A stretch of DNA of 5,871 bases from Lachnospiraceae bacterium (GCA_016282215.1 JAEEKC010000317.1:1-5871), one strand, 5' to 3'. Counted from the first letter of the stretch, positions 1 to 5,871 are shown. Numbers and translations: made by a program. Notes: generated from the sequence alone by a model not told the origin.

Positions 1-26
1 AAAAAGAACCGTCCCCACTGACAACC
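1..26. repeat. Partial copy of the GGGGACGGTTCTTTTT-type palindromic repeat, cut by window edge
   Basis: Positions 1-17 (AAAAAGAACCGTCCCCA) are identical to 1173-1189 in the right arm of the palindrome at 1124-1197. The match continues over positions 1-25 with only two mismatches (C18 for T and A24 for C). A further 9-mer, CCATTGACA at 25-33, also occurs at 1187-1195. This is most simply the right arm of a second element whose left arm lies upstream of the window. It ends about 35 nt before the start codon of the SGNH esterase, much as the complete element does before the next gene. The full hairpin cannot be confirmed from this window. Confidence 0.75.
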
Positions 27-60
27 ATTGACATTATGAAATTATTGGAGGGAAAACATC

Positions 61-1014
61 ATGACACTGACAAACGAACAATTACAGGAGATTTACTTTG
101 GCGCGCTCTTTTTTGAGGAGACGGAGGACGGGTATCTGCAGGCTTTTCAGTATTCGAAGCCGCAGATCGATTACTTTGACAAGCTCGATGTCTTTTTCTA
201 TGAAAGATGCACGGCATCGACAGCCAAGACCTTTGAATTTACCACGGATGCAAAACAGCTTTCTTTTGATTACAAGATCATCTGGGAAGGCTCCCAGGAT
301 TCCTTTGAGCTGTGCGTGGACGGGCTGATCACCGAGATCCTGTACGTCAAGGATATGGAAAAAGAGGGTACGATCAAATGGAACCTGCCGGACGGCGAAA
401 AGAAATCTGTGATCGTGTATCTGCCTGCGGATGCCACGGTGCTGGTGAAGAATTTTACCATCGACGCACCGGTGAAACCGGCAATGAAAAATGAAAAAGT
501 CCTCTGGCTCGGTGATTCCATCACCCAGGGATTCGGACCGCTCCGCAGCGCTCAGACCTATGTGAGCGTGGCAAACAGACTTTTGAACTATGATATCCTG
601 AATCTGGGGATCGGCGGTTATGTTTATGATAAAGGTTCCCTGATGAAGATGAATGATTATCAGCCGGACAAGATCATCGTGGCGCTCGGCACGAATCAGT
701 ACGGTGATGAGACCATGACACCGGTGGAAGAGTATTATGAAAAACTGATGGAGATCTACGGCCGTGACATCCCTGTGCTGTGCATTTCGCCGTTGTGGCG
801 CGGTGACAACATGGAAGGGGTTCCCACGCTGATGGCTTATTGCGAGAAGATCAAAAAGATCGCCGCGGGCTATCCGAATGTGAAGATCGTGGACGGCATG
901 AAACTGGTGCCCCACCTGCCGGAATACTATCTGGACAACCTGCATCCGAACTGCCTTGGCTGCGAGGTTTACGGAAGGAATCTGGTGACTGCCATCCGCG
1001 AACTTGGTTTTTAA
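61..1014 (+). CDS. SGNH/GDSL-family esterase with N-terminal beta-rich accessory domain (putative carbohydrate esterase)
   Basis: A 317-residue probable ester hydrolase, likely removing acetyl or other acyl groups from sugars. The SGNH blocks are clear: block I GDSITQG at residues 151-157 with nucleophile Ser153; the block II glycine in NLGIGG (181-186); block III GTN at 210-212, giving the Asn of the oxyanion hole; and block V D-x-x-H with Asp292 and His295. The catalytic set is complete. Residues 1 to about 140 lie before the hydrolase fold and read as alternating beta strands, an arrangement like the jelly-roll-plus-SGNH layout of CE2-like and related carbohydrate esterases; that subfamily call is inference. 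No signal peptide or membrane segment is visible, so a cytoplasmic enzyme is expected. The start is supported by GGAGGG at 47-52, 8 nt before ATG. A terminator follows at 1074-1118, so this gene probably ends its transcript. The substrate cannot be read from sequence; a neighbouring esterase-GH43 fusion suggests acylated xylan or arabinoxylan oligosaccharides. A general lipase or arylesterase role is less likely. Confidence 0.88.
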   Translation: MTLTNEQLQEIYFGALFFEETEDGYLQAFQYSKPQIDYFDKLDVFFYERCTASTAKTFEFTTDAKQLSFDYKIIWEGSQDSFELCVDGLITEILYVKDMEKEGTIKWNLPDGEKKSVIVYLPADATVLVKNFTIDAPVKPAMKNEKVLWLGDSITQGFGPLRSAQTYVSVANRLLNYDILNLGIGGYVYDKGSLMKMNDYQPDKIIVALGTNQYGDETMTPVEEYYEKLMEIYGRDIPVLCISPLWRGDNMEGVPTLMAYCEKIKKIAAGYPNVKIVDGMKLVPHLPEYYLDNLHPNCLGCEVYGRNLVTAIRELGF

Positions 1015-1073
1015 GGAAGTTCGGAGAGATAAAAAACTTCGGGTATTTGTGCATTGTTATAAGGGTGAAGGGA

Positions 1074-1118
1074 AAAAGAGGCTGCGCTACAATAACCTTT
1101 GTATGCGCAGTCTTTTTT
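1074..1118 (+). terminator. Intrinsic (probably bidirectional) terminator after the SGNH esterase gene
   Basis: CTGCGC (1082-1087) pairs with GCGCAG (1105-1110). The stem continues inward with TAC (1088-1090) and GTA (1101-1103), leaving T1104 bulged and a 10-nt loop at 1091-1100. It extends outward through G1080-C1112 into an A-rich 5' side (1074-1077) that faces a run of six T at 1113-1118. The T run supports termination on the + strand, and the A tract gives a U run on the opposite strand, so termination may work in both directions. It lies 60 nt after the stop codon of the esterase gene. Confidence 0.78.
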
Positions 1119-1123
1119 GTGTG

Positions 1124-1197
1124 GGTGTCAATGGGGACGGTTCTTTTTGACACCCTTGAGAAACAGGGTGTCAAAAAGAACCGTCCCCATTGACACC
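1124..1197. repeat. Perfect 74-bp palindromic element (33-bp arms, 8-nt loop)
   Basis: The left arm at 1124-1156 and the right arm at 1165-1197 are exact reverse complements over 33 bp, separated by TGAGAAAC (1157-1164). Each arm is itself bounded by an 8-bp inverted repeat: GGTGTCAA at 1124-1131 with TTGACACC at 1147-1154, and the same pair at 1167-1174 and 1190-1197. The core GGGGACGGTTCTTTTT also appears in reverse orientation at the window start. No target-site duplication is evident. From general knowledge, similar GGGGACGGTTCT repeats recur in many bacterial genomes as REP- or MITE-like elements; no transposase is present here. Transcribed into RNA, it would form a very stable hairpin 31 nt before the start codon of the esterase-GH43 gene. 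Confidence 0.92.
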
Positions 1198-1218
1198 TTT
1201 TGGAAATCGAAAGAAGAT

Positions 1219-1223
1219 AGGAG
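1219..1223 (+). promoter_or_regulatory. Ribosome binding site that fixes the start of the esterase-GH43 gene
   Basis: AGGAG lies 5 nt before ATG at 1229. The reading frame stays open upstream to a TTG at 1190, but that codon sits inside the palindromic repeat, has no Shine-Dalgarno sequence, and would add 13 residues with no family resemblance. The ATG at 1229 is therefore preferred. From there the protein begins with the typical type-B carboxylesterase pattern: a short N-terminus, then residues that include the G-x-x-x-G-I-P-F-A-x-P-P type motif. Confidence 0.85.
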
Positions 1224-1228
1224 ATATC

Positions 1229-3994
1229 ATGAATCGAACGGCAAAGACAGAAAACGGTATGGTCAAAGGCTTGCAGGGAACGGATGCGAGGATCACGGTC
1301 TATAAGGGGATCCCGTTTGCTGCGCCGCCTGTGGGGAAAAATCGCTGGCGCGCACCGCAACCGGCGGAGAACTGGGAAGGCATCAGGGAATGCTACAGTT
1401 TCGGCCCGATCTCCGTTCAGGATACACCGGGTATGGGCGATGACCTGTATTGCCGTGAGTGGCATGTGGACTGCGATATCCCTATGGATGAAGACTGTCT
1501 GTACTTAAATGTCTGGACGCCGGCGAAATCGGCAGATGAAAAACTGCCGGTGCTGTTCTGGATCTTCGGCGGCGGTTTTCAGTGGGGCTATACGGCGGAG
1601 ATGGAATTTGACGCAGAGCGTCTGGCTTCGAGAGGCATTGTGGTGGTCAGCGTAAACTACCGCCTCGGCGCGCTGGGCTTTTTATCCCATGAGGAGATCA
1701 CGAAAGAAGCGCCGGATGCACCCGGCAATTTCGGATTTTTGGATCAGAAGGCAGGTCTTCATTGGGTGTATCGTAATATTGCCGCGTTCGGCGGTGATCC
1801 GGACAGGATCGTGATCGCAGGCCAGAGCGCCGGCGGGTGCAGCGTGATCAACCAGCTGACCTGCAAAGATAATTTCGACATCATCAAAGGCGCCGTTGTC
1901 CTTTCCGGCATGATCCGCTTTGACGAAGAACATGCGGCAGATGATCTGTTCAAACCGCCGATACTTTCCGAGGCGGAAAAACGCGGAGCGGACTTTTTTT
2001 CCTTCCTTGGCGTAAGCTCTCTCGAAGAGGCCAGGCAGCTCGATGCGATCACGATCCGCGACAAATATGCGAAATACCGCGAGGACCATCCTTTCTTTGC
2101 CGGTATGATCGACGGACATTTTTGCACGGGAGATGCCTATCAGCAGTTTATTGACGGCGACTGCGCACCTGTTCCCGTGATCAGTGGAAATACGGTAGAT
2201 GAGTTTATCATAAACGGCTTTAACGTGGTGGAAAATTCCGTGAAAGGGATCTTCGCGGAAACACTTGAAAAACGGCCGGATGCAAAGCTGTACTATTATC
2301 GTTTCAGCCCCGATATCCCGGGAAGGAACGGCGACAATCCGGGGTGCTTCCATTCCTGTGACCTGTGGTTTTTCTTTGAGACGCTGATCCGCTGCAACCG
2401 CGCGTACCAGGGACATCATTTTGACCTGGCAAGAAAAATGTGCAATTACCTGACGGCGTTTGTCAAGACGGGGGATCCGAACTGTACGGATAACGACGGC
2501 AGCGCGCAGCCTTTGTGGAAGCCCTATACATTAGATGAAAGAAATGAGATGAATTTTGAGAGCGCAGGACCGGTGGCGGGCATGGAAGTAAATCGTCCCC
2601 GCCAGGCCTACAATCCCTATCTGCCGTCCTGTGAGTATGTGCCGGACGGTGAGCCGCATGTCTTCGGCGACAGGGTGTATGTCTTCGGCTCTCATGACGC
2701 TTATAACGGCAAGACCTTCTGCCCGAATGATTATGTCTGCTACTCTGCGCCCGTGGAAGACTTGACTGCATGGCGCTATGAAGGCGTGATCTACAGAAAG
2801 ACCGATGATCCGGCCAATGCGGGCGGACATATGGTTTTATATGCGCCGGATGTGACACAGGGACCGGACGGCAGATACTATCTGTATTATGCGCTCGATA
2901 AAGTGACGCATATTTCCGTTGCTGTCTGCGACAGTCCTGCCGGCAAATATGAGTATCTCGGCGAGGTACACTTCCCCGATGGGAGTGTTCTCGGAAACCG
3001 GGAAGGGGATGAGCCGCAGTTTGATCCCGGCGTTTTGACGGAAGGTGACAAGACCTACATGTTTACCGGCTTTTCCGGACATAAGGATCCGTCCCGCAAG
3101 GGCGCGATGCTGACTGTGCTCGGGCCGGATATGCTGACGATTGAAAAAGGACCGGAATATGTGGTTCCCTCGGATCTGAACTCCGAAGGCACCGGTTATG
3201 AGGGGCATGCATTTTTTGAAGCATCCTCCATCCGAAAGAGAGACGGGATCTATTATTACATCTATTCCTCCGAGGTGATGCATGAGCTGTGCTATGCGAC
3301 TTCTGACAGGATCGAAGGACCCTATACCTACGGCGGCGTGATCGTCAGCAACTGCGATATCGGCATCGGGGACTATAAAGATGCAAAAATGTCCATGGCT
3401 TATGGTGCAAATAATCACGGCAGCATTGAAAAGATCGGCAATGAATGGTATATTTTTTATCACAGGCATACAAACGGAACATGGACCTCGCGGCAGGGTT
3501 GTGCGGAAAAGATCGCATTTACAGAAGATGGAAAGATTCCGCAGGTACGGCTTTCCTCCTGCGGCCTGAATGGCGGTCCGCTTTCGGATATCGGTGAATA
3601 TCCGGCCTATATTGCCTGTCATCTGTTTAATGAAAAGCATGAAATGTACGTCGGTGACGACGGTGCGCCCAGGGTCATGCAGGACGGGGCGGACGGCGAT
3701 TTCGTCACAGGTTATGTCGGCTATATCAAAAAGGGCGTGACCATGGGCTTTCGCTCTTTTGACTGCAAAGGCGTAAAAGGCCTGAAGATCTGGACCAAAG
3801 GGTTCTTCGGCGGTGACTTTGTCGTAAAAGACAGCTGGGACGGAAAAGAACTCGGACGGATTACGGTGGAAGGAACCAATGTATGGACCGCCGGCCAGAC
3901 GCCCCTGGACTTTGCGGACGGCGTGCATGATCTGTATCTGACCTTTGAAGGAGACGGATGCGGATATATGAGAGGCTTTGAATTCCTGCATTAA
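1229..3994 (+). CDS. Fusion protein: type-B carboxylesterase + GH43 glycosidase + CBM6-like domain
   Basis: A 921-residue two-enzyme protein. Residues 1 to about 450 form a type-B carboxylesterase: YKGIPFAAPP near the N-terminus, oxyanion loop G114-G116, nucleophile Ser200 in GQSAGG (198-203), acid Glu325 in TVDEF, and His375 in CFHSCDLWFFF, so the triad is intact. KTGDPN (413-418) marks the usual C-terminal part of this fold. Residues from about 455 to 780 form a GH43 five-bladed propeller, typical of beta-xylosidases and alpha-L-arabinofuranosidases. The likely catalytic base is Asp473 (PDGEPHVF), the pKa modulator Asp599 (QFDPGVL) and the general acid Glu664 (FFEASS). YAPDV at 538-542 and several YYYIY/YYLYY strands also fit. 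Residues from about 790 to 921 resemble a CBM6-like beta-sandwich. No signal peptide is seen, so it is probably cytoplasmic. There is essentially no linker between the catalytic domains; Met452 lies where a stand-alone GH43 gene would start. The Glu-to-His spacing in the esterase (50 residues) looks short for the family. The gene lies 27 nt before the kinase gene with no terminator between, which suggests co-transcription. Exact substrates are unknown; xylan- or arabinan-derived acyl-oligosaccharides are the best guess. Confidence 0.9.
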   Translation: MNRTAKTENGMVKGLQGTDARITVYKGIPFAAPPVGKNRWRAPQPAENWEGIRECYSFGPISVQDTPGMGDDLYCREWHVDCDIPMDEDCLYLNVWTPAKSADEKLPVLFWIFGGGFQWGYTAEMEFDAERLASRGIVVVSVNYRLGALGFLSHEEITKEAPDAPGNFGFLDQKAGLHWVYRNIAAFGGDPDRIVIAGQSAGGCSVINQLTCKDNFDIIKGAVVLSGMIRFDEEHAADDLFKPPILSEAEKRGADFFSFLGVSSLEEARQLDAITIRDKYAKYREDHPFFAGMIDGHFCTGDAYQQFIDGDCAPVPVISGNTVDEFIINGFNVVENSVKGIFAETLEKRPDAKLYYYRFSPDIPGRNGDNPGCFHSCDLWFFFETLIRCNRAYQGHHFDLARKMCNYLTAFVKTGDPNCTDNDGSAQPLWKPYTLDERNEMNFESAGPVAGMEVNRPRQAYNPYLPSCEYVPDGEPHVFGDRVYVFGSHDAYNGKTFCPNDYVCYSAPVEDLTAWRYEGVIYRKTDDPANAGGHMVLYAPDVTQGPDGRYYLYYALDKVTHISVAVCDSPAGKYEYLGEVHFPDGSVLGNREGDEPQFDPGVLTEGDKTYMFTGFSGHKDPSRKGAMLTVLGPDMLTIEKGPEYVVPSDLNSEGTGYEGHAFFEASSIRKRDGIYYYIYSSEVMHELCYATSDRIEGPYTYGGVIVSNCDIGIGDYKDAKMSMAYGANNHGSIEKIGNEWYIFYHRHTNGTWTSRQGCAEKIAFTEDGKIPQVRLSSCGLNGGPLSDIGEYPAYIACHLFNEKHEMYVGDDGAPRVMQDGADGDFVTGYVGYIKKGVTMGFRSFDCKGVKGLKIWTKGFFGGDFVVKDSWDGKELGRITVEGTNVWTAGQTPLDFADGVHDLYLTFEGDGCGYMRGFEFLH

Positions 3995-4021
3995 TACTCC
4001 AGGAAAACCGGTATAGGGCAT

Positions 4022-5794
4022 ATGAGTCTGGCAAGGAAACTGAGAAAACGCATAAAGGAATATCTGATCGCCCTGCGGCTGCGGCAAAAACTGCGACTGC
4101 TCTTTGCGGTCTGTGTGATGTTTCCGATGATCGTGACGGATGCCATCATTCTGGTAAATGAGTACAGGAACGTCGCCATTGAGATGGAAAAAGAGATGGA
4201 GCAGACGGCCAATACGGTGGAGTACACCCTGCAAAAGCATATGGAGTACCCTTCCAACATTGCCCATAATATCTACCAGAGTGCGGTGATGCACAATTTC
4301 CTGAATGAGGAGTATGAGAGCGCATATGCCTATTATGATGCGTACTATCGGCTGCGGAGCGAGTCCATGTTTGACGCCAGCATGGGTATCAAAGGTGCGA
4401 CGGTGAGCATTTTTGCAGACAATCCGACGATCCTGGACGGTTCCGGTTTTTATACGATGGACCATTACCGTAATGAAGACTGGTTTCAAACACTCTATGC
4501 AAGCGATGCGAACCGGATGCTTTTGTTTGAGTACAGCACGGGCATGTCAGGTGATATCAAGGAAAACCGAAGGGTTGTCCTGCTGATGAAAATGAATATG
4601 GGTACCTTTTCCGGCTGTCAGAAGGCCCTGCGCATGGACCTTGACTTCAGTGATTTTGAGGACGATCTGATCAACCTGGAGATCGATGACAAGGTTCTGG
4701 TCTGCGACAATGAAAACCTGATCTTTACCAATCGTGACAGTACCGGTGAAAAGGAACCTTTTGAGCCCCTGCCCCGGGTCAACAATATTTCTTATAAAAA
4801 GAACATGACGCTGTACGGTCATGAACTGGCTATCAGCATTATTTCCAGCGAGAATAAATTCCATGCCTTTCTGGTAAAAAACGGTGCTTTTCTGCTCATC
4901 ATGATGGCGATCAATATCGCCATGCTGACGCTGATGCTCTACATTCTGGAGCGGACGCTGATCACGAGGGTAAAGCACTTAGAGGACGGTTTCGGCATCA
5001 TGGATGGCGAGCGCATGAGGCTGATTGATGGTATCGAGGGAAATGACGAGATCACAAGCCTCGGTGAGAGCTATAATCACATGGCTGAGCGGATGAATGA
5101 GCTGGTAAACACCGTCTATCTTGACAGGCTCCGCGAGCAGGAGATGGACCTGGCAAAACAGAAGGCGGAACTTTTGGCGCTGCATTCCCAGATCAATCCG
5201 CATTTTCTGTTTAATGTGCTCGAGAGCGTGCGCATGCATTCCCTTTTGAAGGGAGAAAAAGAAACCGCCCAGATGGTCGGCAAGCTCGCAGTGATGGAGC
5301 GCACCTACGTAAACTGGGGCGATGACGAGATCCCGATCCATAAGGAGATGGATTTCGTGGAGGCCTACCTGGCACTGCAGAAATACAGATTCGGTGACAG
5401 GCTTTCCTATCAGCTTTCCGTGGATGATGACTGCAAGATGTTCGGCATTCCGAAACTGACCATCGTGACCTTTGTGGAAAACGCCTGCGAACACGGCGTG
5501 GAGAAAAAGGCGTCTCCGGGCTGGATCTTTGTGCGGATCAGCCGGGATGAAAAAGCCGTGACCATCGAGGTGGAAGATACCGGCATGGGCATGGATGAAG
5601 AAACGATCGCCGATATCCGGAGCCGCGCGAAAGATGTCAGTATTCAGAATATAAAAGGCAGCTCTCATATCGGGATCATGAATGCCCTTTTGCGCGTGAA
5701 ACTGGTGACGGATGGAAAGGCAGTCTTTGAGATCGACTCCGACCCGGGCGTCGGCACACAGATCCGGCTTGTGATCCCGCACGAAGAGCGATAA
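4022..5794 (+). CDS. YesM-type membrane sensor histidine kinase
   Basis: A 590-residue sensor kinase that would autophosphorylate on His and pass the phosphate to the adjacent response regulator. After a basic N-terminus, membrane segment 1 spans about residues 26-46 and segment 2 about 289-309. They enclose an extracellular domain of about 240 residues, probably dCache-like (inference). A HAMP region (about 310-360) and a charged helix (about 365-385) follow. The His_kinase signature QINPHFLFN covers 390-398 with phospho-acceptor His394. The ATPase part has an N box in FVENACEHG (Asn487), a G1 box D-T-G-M-G (Asp519-Gly523), a G2-like HIGIMN (Gly551) and a terminal D-P-G-V-G-T. All elements needed for activity are present. 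The Shine-Dalgarno is weak: only AGGG at 4015-4018, 3 nt before ATG, so translation may depend partly on the upstream gene. No other in-frame start lies between the upstream stop codon and this ATG. By analogy with YesM/YesN and related pairs, it probably senses a glycan-related extracellular signal; the ligand is unknown. Confidence 0.93.
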   Translation: MSLARKLRKRIKEYLIALRLRQKLRLLFAVCVMFPMIVTDAIILVNEYRNVAIEMEKEMEQTANTVEYTLQKHMEYPSNIAHNIYQSAVMHNFLNEEYESAYAYYDAYYRLRSESMFDASMGIKGATVSIFADNPTILDGSGFYTMDHYRNEDWFQTLYASDANRMLLFEYSTGMSGDIKENRRVVLLMKMNMGTFSGCQKALRMDLDFSDFEDDLINLEIDDKVLVCDNENLIFTNRDSTGEKEPFEPLPRVNNISYKKNMTLYGHELAISIISSENKFHAFLVKNGAFLLIMMAINIAMLTLMLYILERTLITRVKHLEDGFGIMDGERMRLIDGIEGNDEITSLGESYNHMAERMNELVNTVYLDRLREQEMDLAKQKAELLALHSQINPHFLFNVLESVRMHSLLKGEKETAQMVGKLAVMERTYVNWGDDEIPIHKEMDFVEAYLALQKYRFGDRLSYQLSVDDDCKMFGIPKLTIVTFVENACEHGVEKKASPGWIFVRISRDEKAVTIEVEDTGMGMDEETIADIRSRAKDVSIQNIKGSSHIGIMNALLRVKLVTDGKAVFEIDSDPGVGTQIRLVIPHEER

Positions 5795-5804
5795 ACTAAG
5801 AACC

Positions 5805-5821
5805 ATAACCGAAAGGGTTAT
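5805..5821 (+). other. Small stem-loop over the Shine-Dalgarno region of the response regulator gene
   Basis: ATAACC (5805-5810) pairs with GGTTAT (5816-5821) around the loop GAAAG (5811-5815). The likely Shine-Dalgarno AAAGGG (5812-5817), 10 nt before ATG, lies partly in the loop and partly in the stem. There is no T run after it, so it is not an intrinsic terminator. A modest effect on translation or mRNA stability is possible, but a 6-bp A/T-rich stem can also arise by chance. Confidence 0.35.
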
Positions 5822-5827
5822 TCATTT

Positions 5828-5871
5828 ATGAAAGTACTGATCGTAGACGACGAACCATTTATCACACAGGG
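5828..5871 (+). CDS. Response regulator, 5' fragment (probably YesN/AraC type), runs off the window
   Basis: Only 14 complete codons are visible. They begin MKVLIVDDEPFITQ, the typical first beta strand of a receiver domain followed by the Asp-Asp pair (residues 7-8) of the acidic pocket that binds the metal ion. The phosphorylated Asp, the Lys and any output domain lie outside the window. It starts 33 nt after the stop codon of the sensor kinase gene in the same direction, with AAAGGG at 5812-5817 as the probable ribosome binding site. Kinases of the YesM type are usually paired with regulators carrying an AraC-type DNA-binding domain, so that output is expected but not seen. It would be the cognate partner of the kinase and the likely regulator of this glycan locus. 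Confidence 0.88.
   Translation, partial: MKVLIVDDEPFITQ

Noticed and set aside
18..45. Possible promoter for the SGNH gene (CTGACA at 18-23 with AATTAT at 40-45)
   Set aside because: The -10 matches only 4 of 6 bases and would abut the ribosome binding site at 47-52, leaving no room for a normal leader.
82..945. A 287-codon open frame on the - strand opposite the SGNH esterase gene
   Set aside because: It is fully covered by a gene with intact catalytic motifs, and its product shows no family resemblance; it is an antisense shadow.
1016..1040. GAAGTT/AACTTC inverted repeat just after the first gene, considered as a terminator
   Set aside because: The stem is only 6 bp with a 13-nt loop and is followed by GGGTATTTG, not a T run; the stronger terminator lies at 1074-1118.
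1058..1063. TATAAG considered as a -10 box for the second gene
   Set aside because: No -35 match exists at 16-18 nt spacing, and transcription would meet the terminator about 10 nt later.
840..1193. A small + strand frame running from the end of the esterase gene through the terminator into the palindrome
   Set aside because: It has no proper ribosome binding site, overlaps the esterase in another frame and reads through the terminator and repeat, so it is not a credible gene.
1124..1197. The palindrome considered as a CRISPR repeat or an intrinsic terminator
   Set aside because: There is no repeat-spacer series, and the T run is inside the arm, not after the stem, so neither interpretation fits.
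1190..1228. Upstream TTG start for the esterase-GH43 gene
   Set aside because: It lies in the palindromic repeat with no Shine-Dalgarno sequence; ATG at 1229 has AGGAG at the right distance.
2837..4489. A 550-codon open frame on the - strand across the enzyme and kinase genes
   Set aside because: It overlaps the conserved GH43 C-terminus and the start of the kinase, its product is rich in His, Ile and Arg with no recognisable domain, and it is in line with the antisense frame of well-coded + strand genes.

Overview
The window looks like a chromosomal carbohydrate-utilisation locus from a Gram-positive Firmicute, most likely a Lachnospiraceae-type gut or anaerobic Clostridia. The reasons are moderate GC with purine-rich Shine-Dalgarno sites, a YesM/YesN-type two-component pair beside glycan-active enzymes, and a GH43 protein with a C-terminal beta-sandwich of a style common in that group. 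The taxonomic call is inference from style, not from a marker gene. All four genes are on the + strand.

Layout: positions 1-26 hold the end of a repeat element cut by the window edge. Positions 61-1014 encode a cytoplasmic SGNH/GDSL esterase with an N-terminal accessory domain. Positions 1015-1228 are an intergenic region with an A/T-flanked intrinsic terminator (1074-1118), then a perfect 33-bp-arm palindrome (1124-1197) related to the repeat at the window start, then the ribosome binding site of the next gene. Positions 1229-3994 encode a 921-residue fusion of a type-B carboxylesterase, a GH43 glycosidase and a CBM6-like C-terminal domain. After 27 nt, positions 4022-5794 encode a membrane sensor histidine kinase of the YesM type. 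After 33 nt, the first 14 codons of its response regulator begin at 5828 and run off the window.

Working model (inference): the kinase senses an extracellular glycan-related signal and the downstream regulator controls the locus. Neither enzyme has a visible signal peptide, so imported, esterified oligosaccharides (for example decorated xylan or arabinoxylan fragments) would be de-esterified and trimmed in the cytoplasm. The transporter that this model needs is not in the window.

The two most notable points are the linkerless fusion of two complete catalytic domains, apparently made at the native start of the GH43 gene, and the repeat elements that end about 30-40 nt before two consecutive glycan-enzyme start codons.
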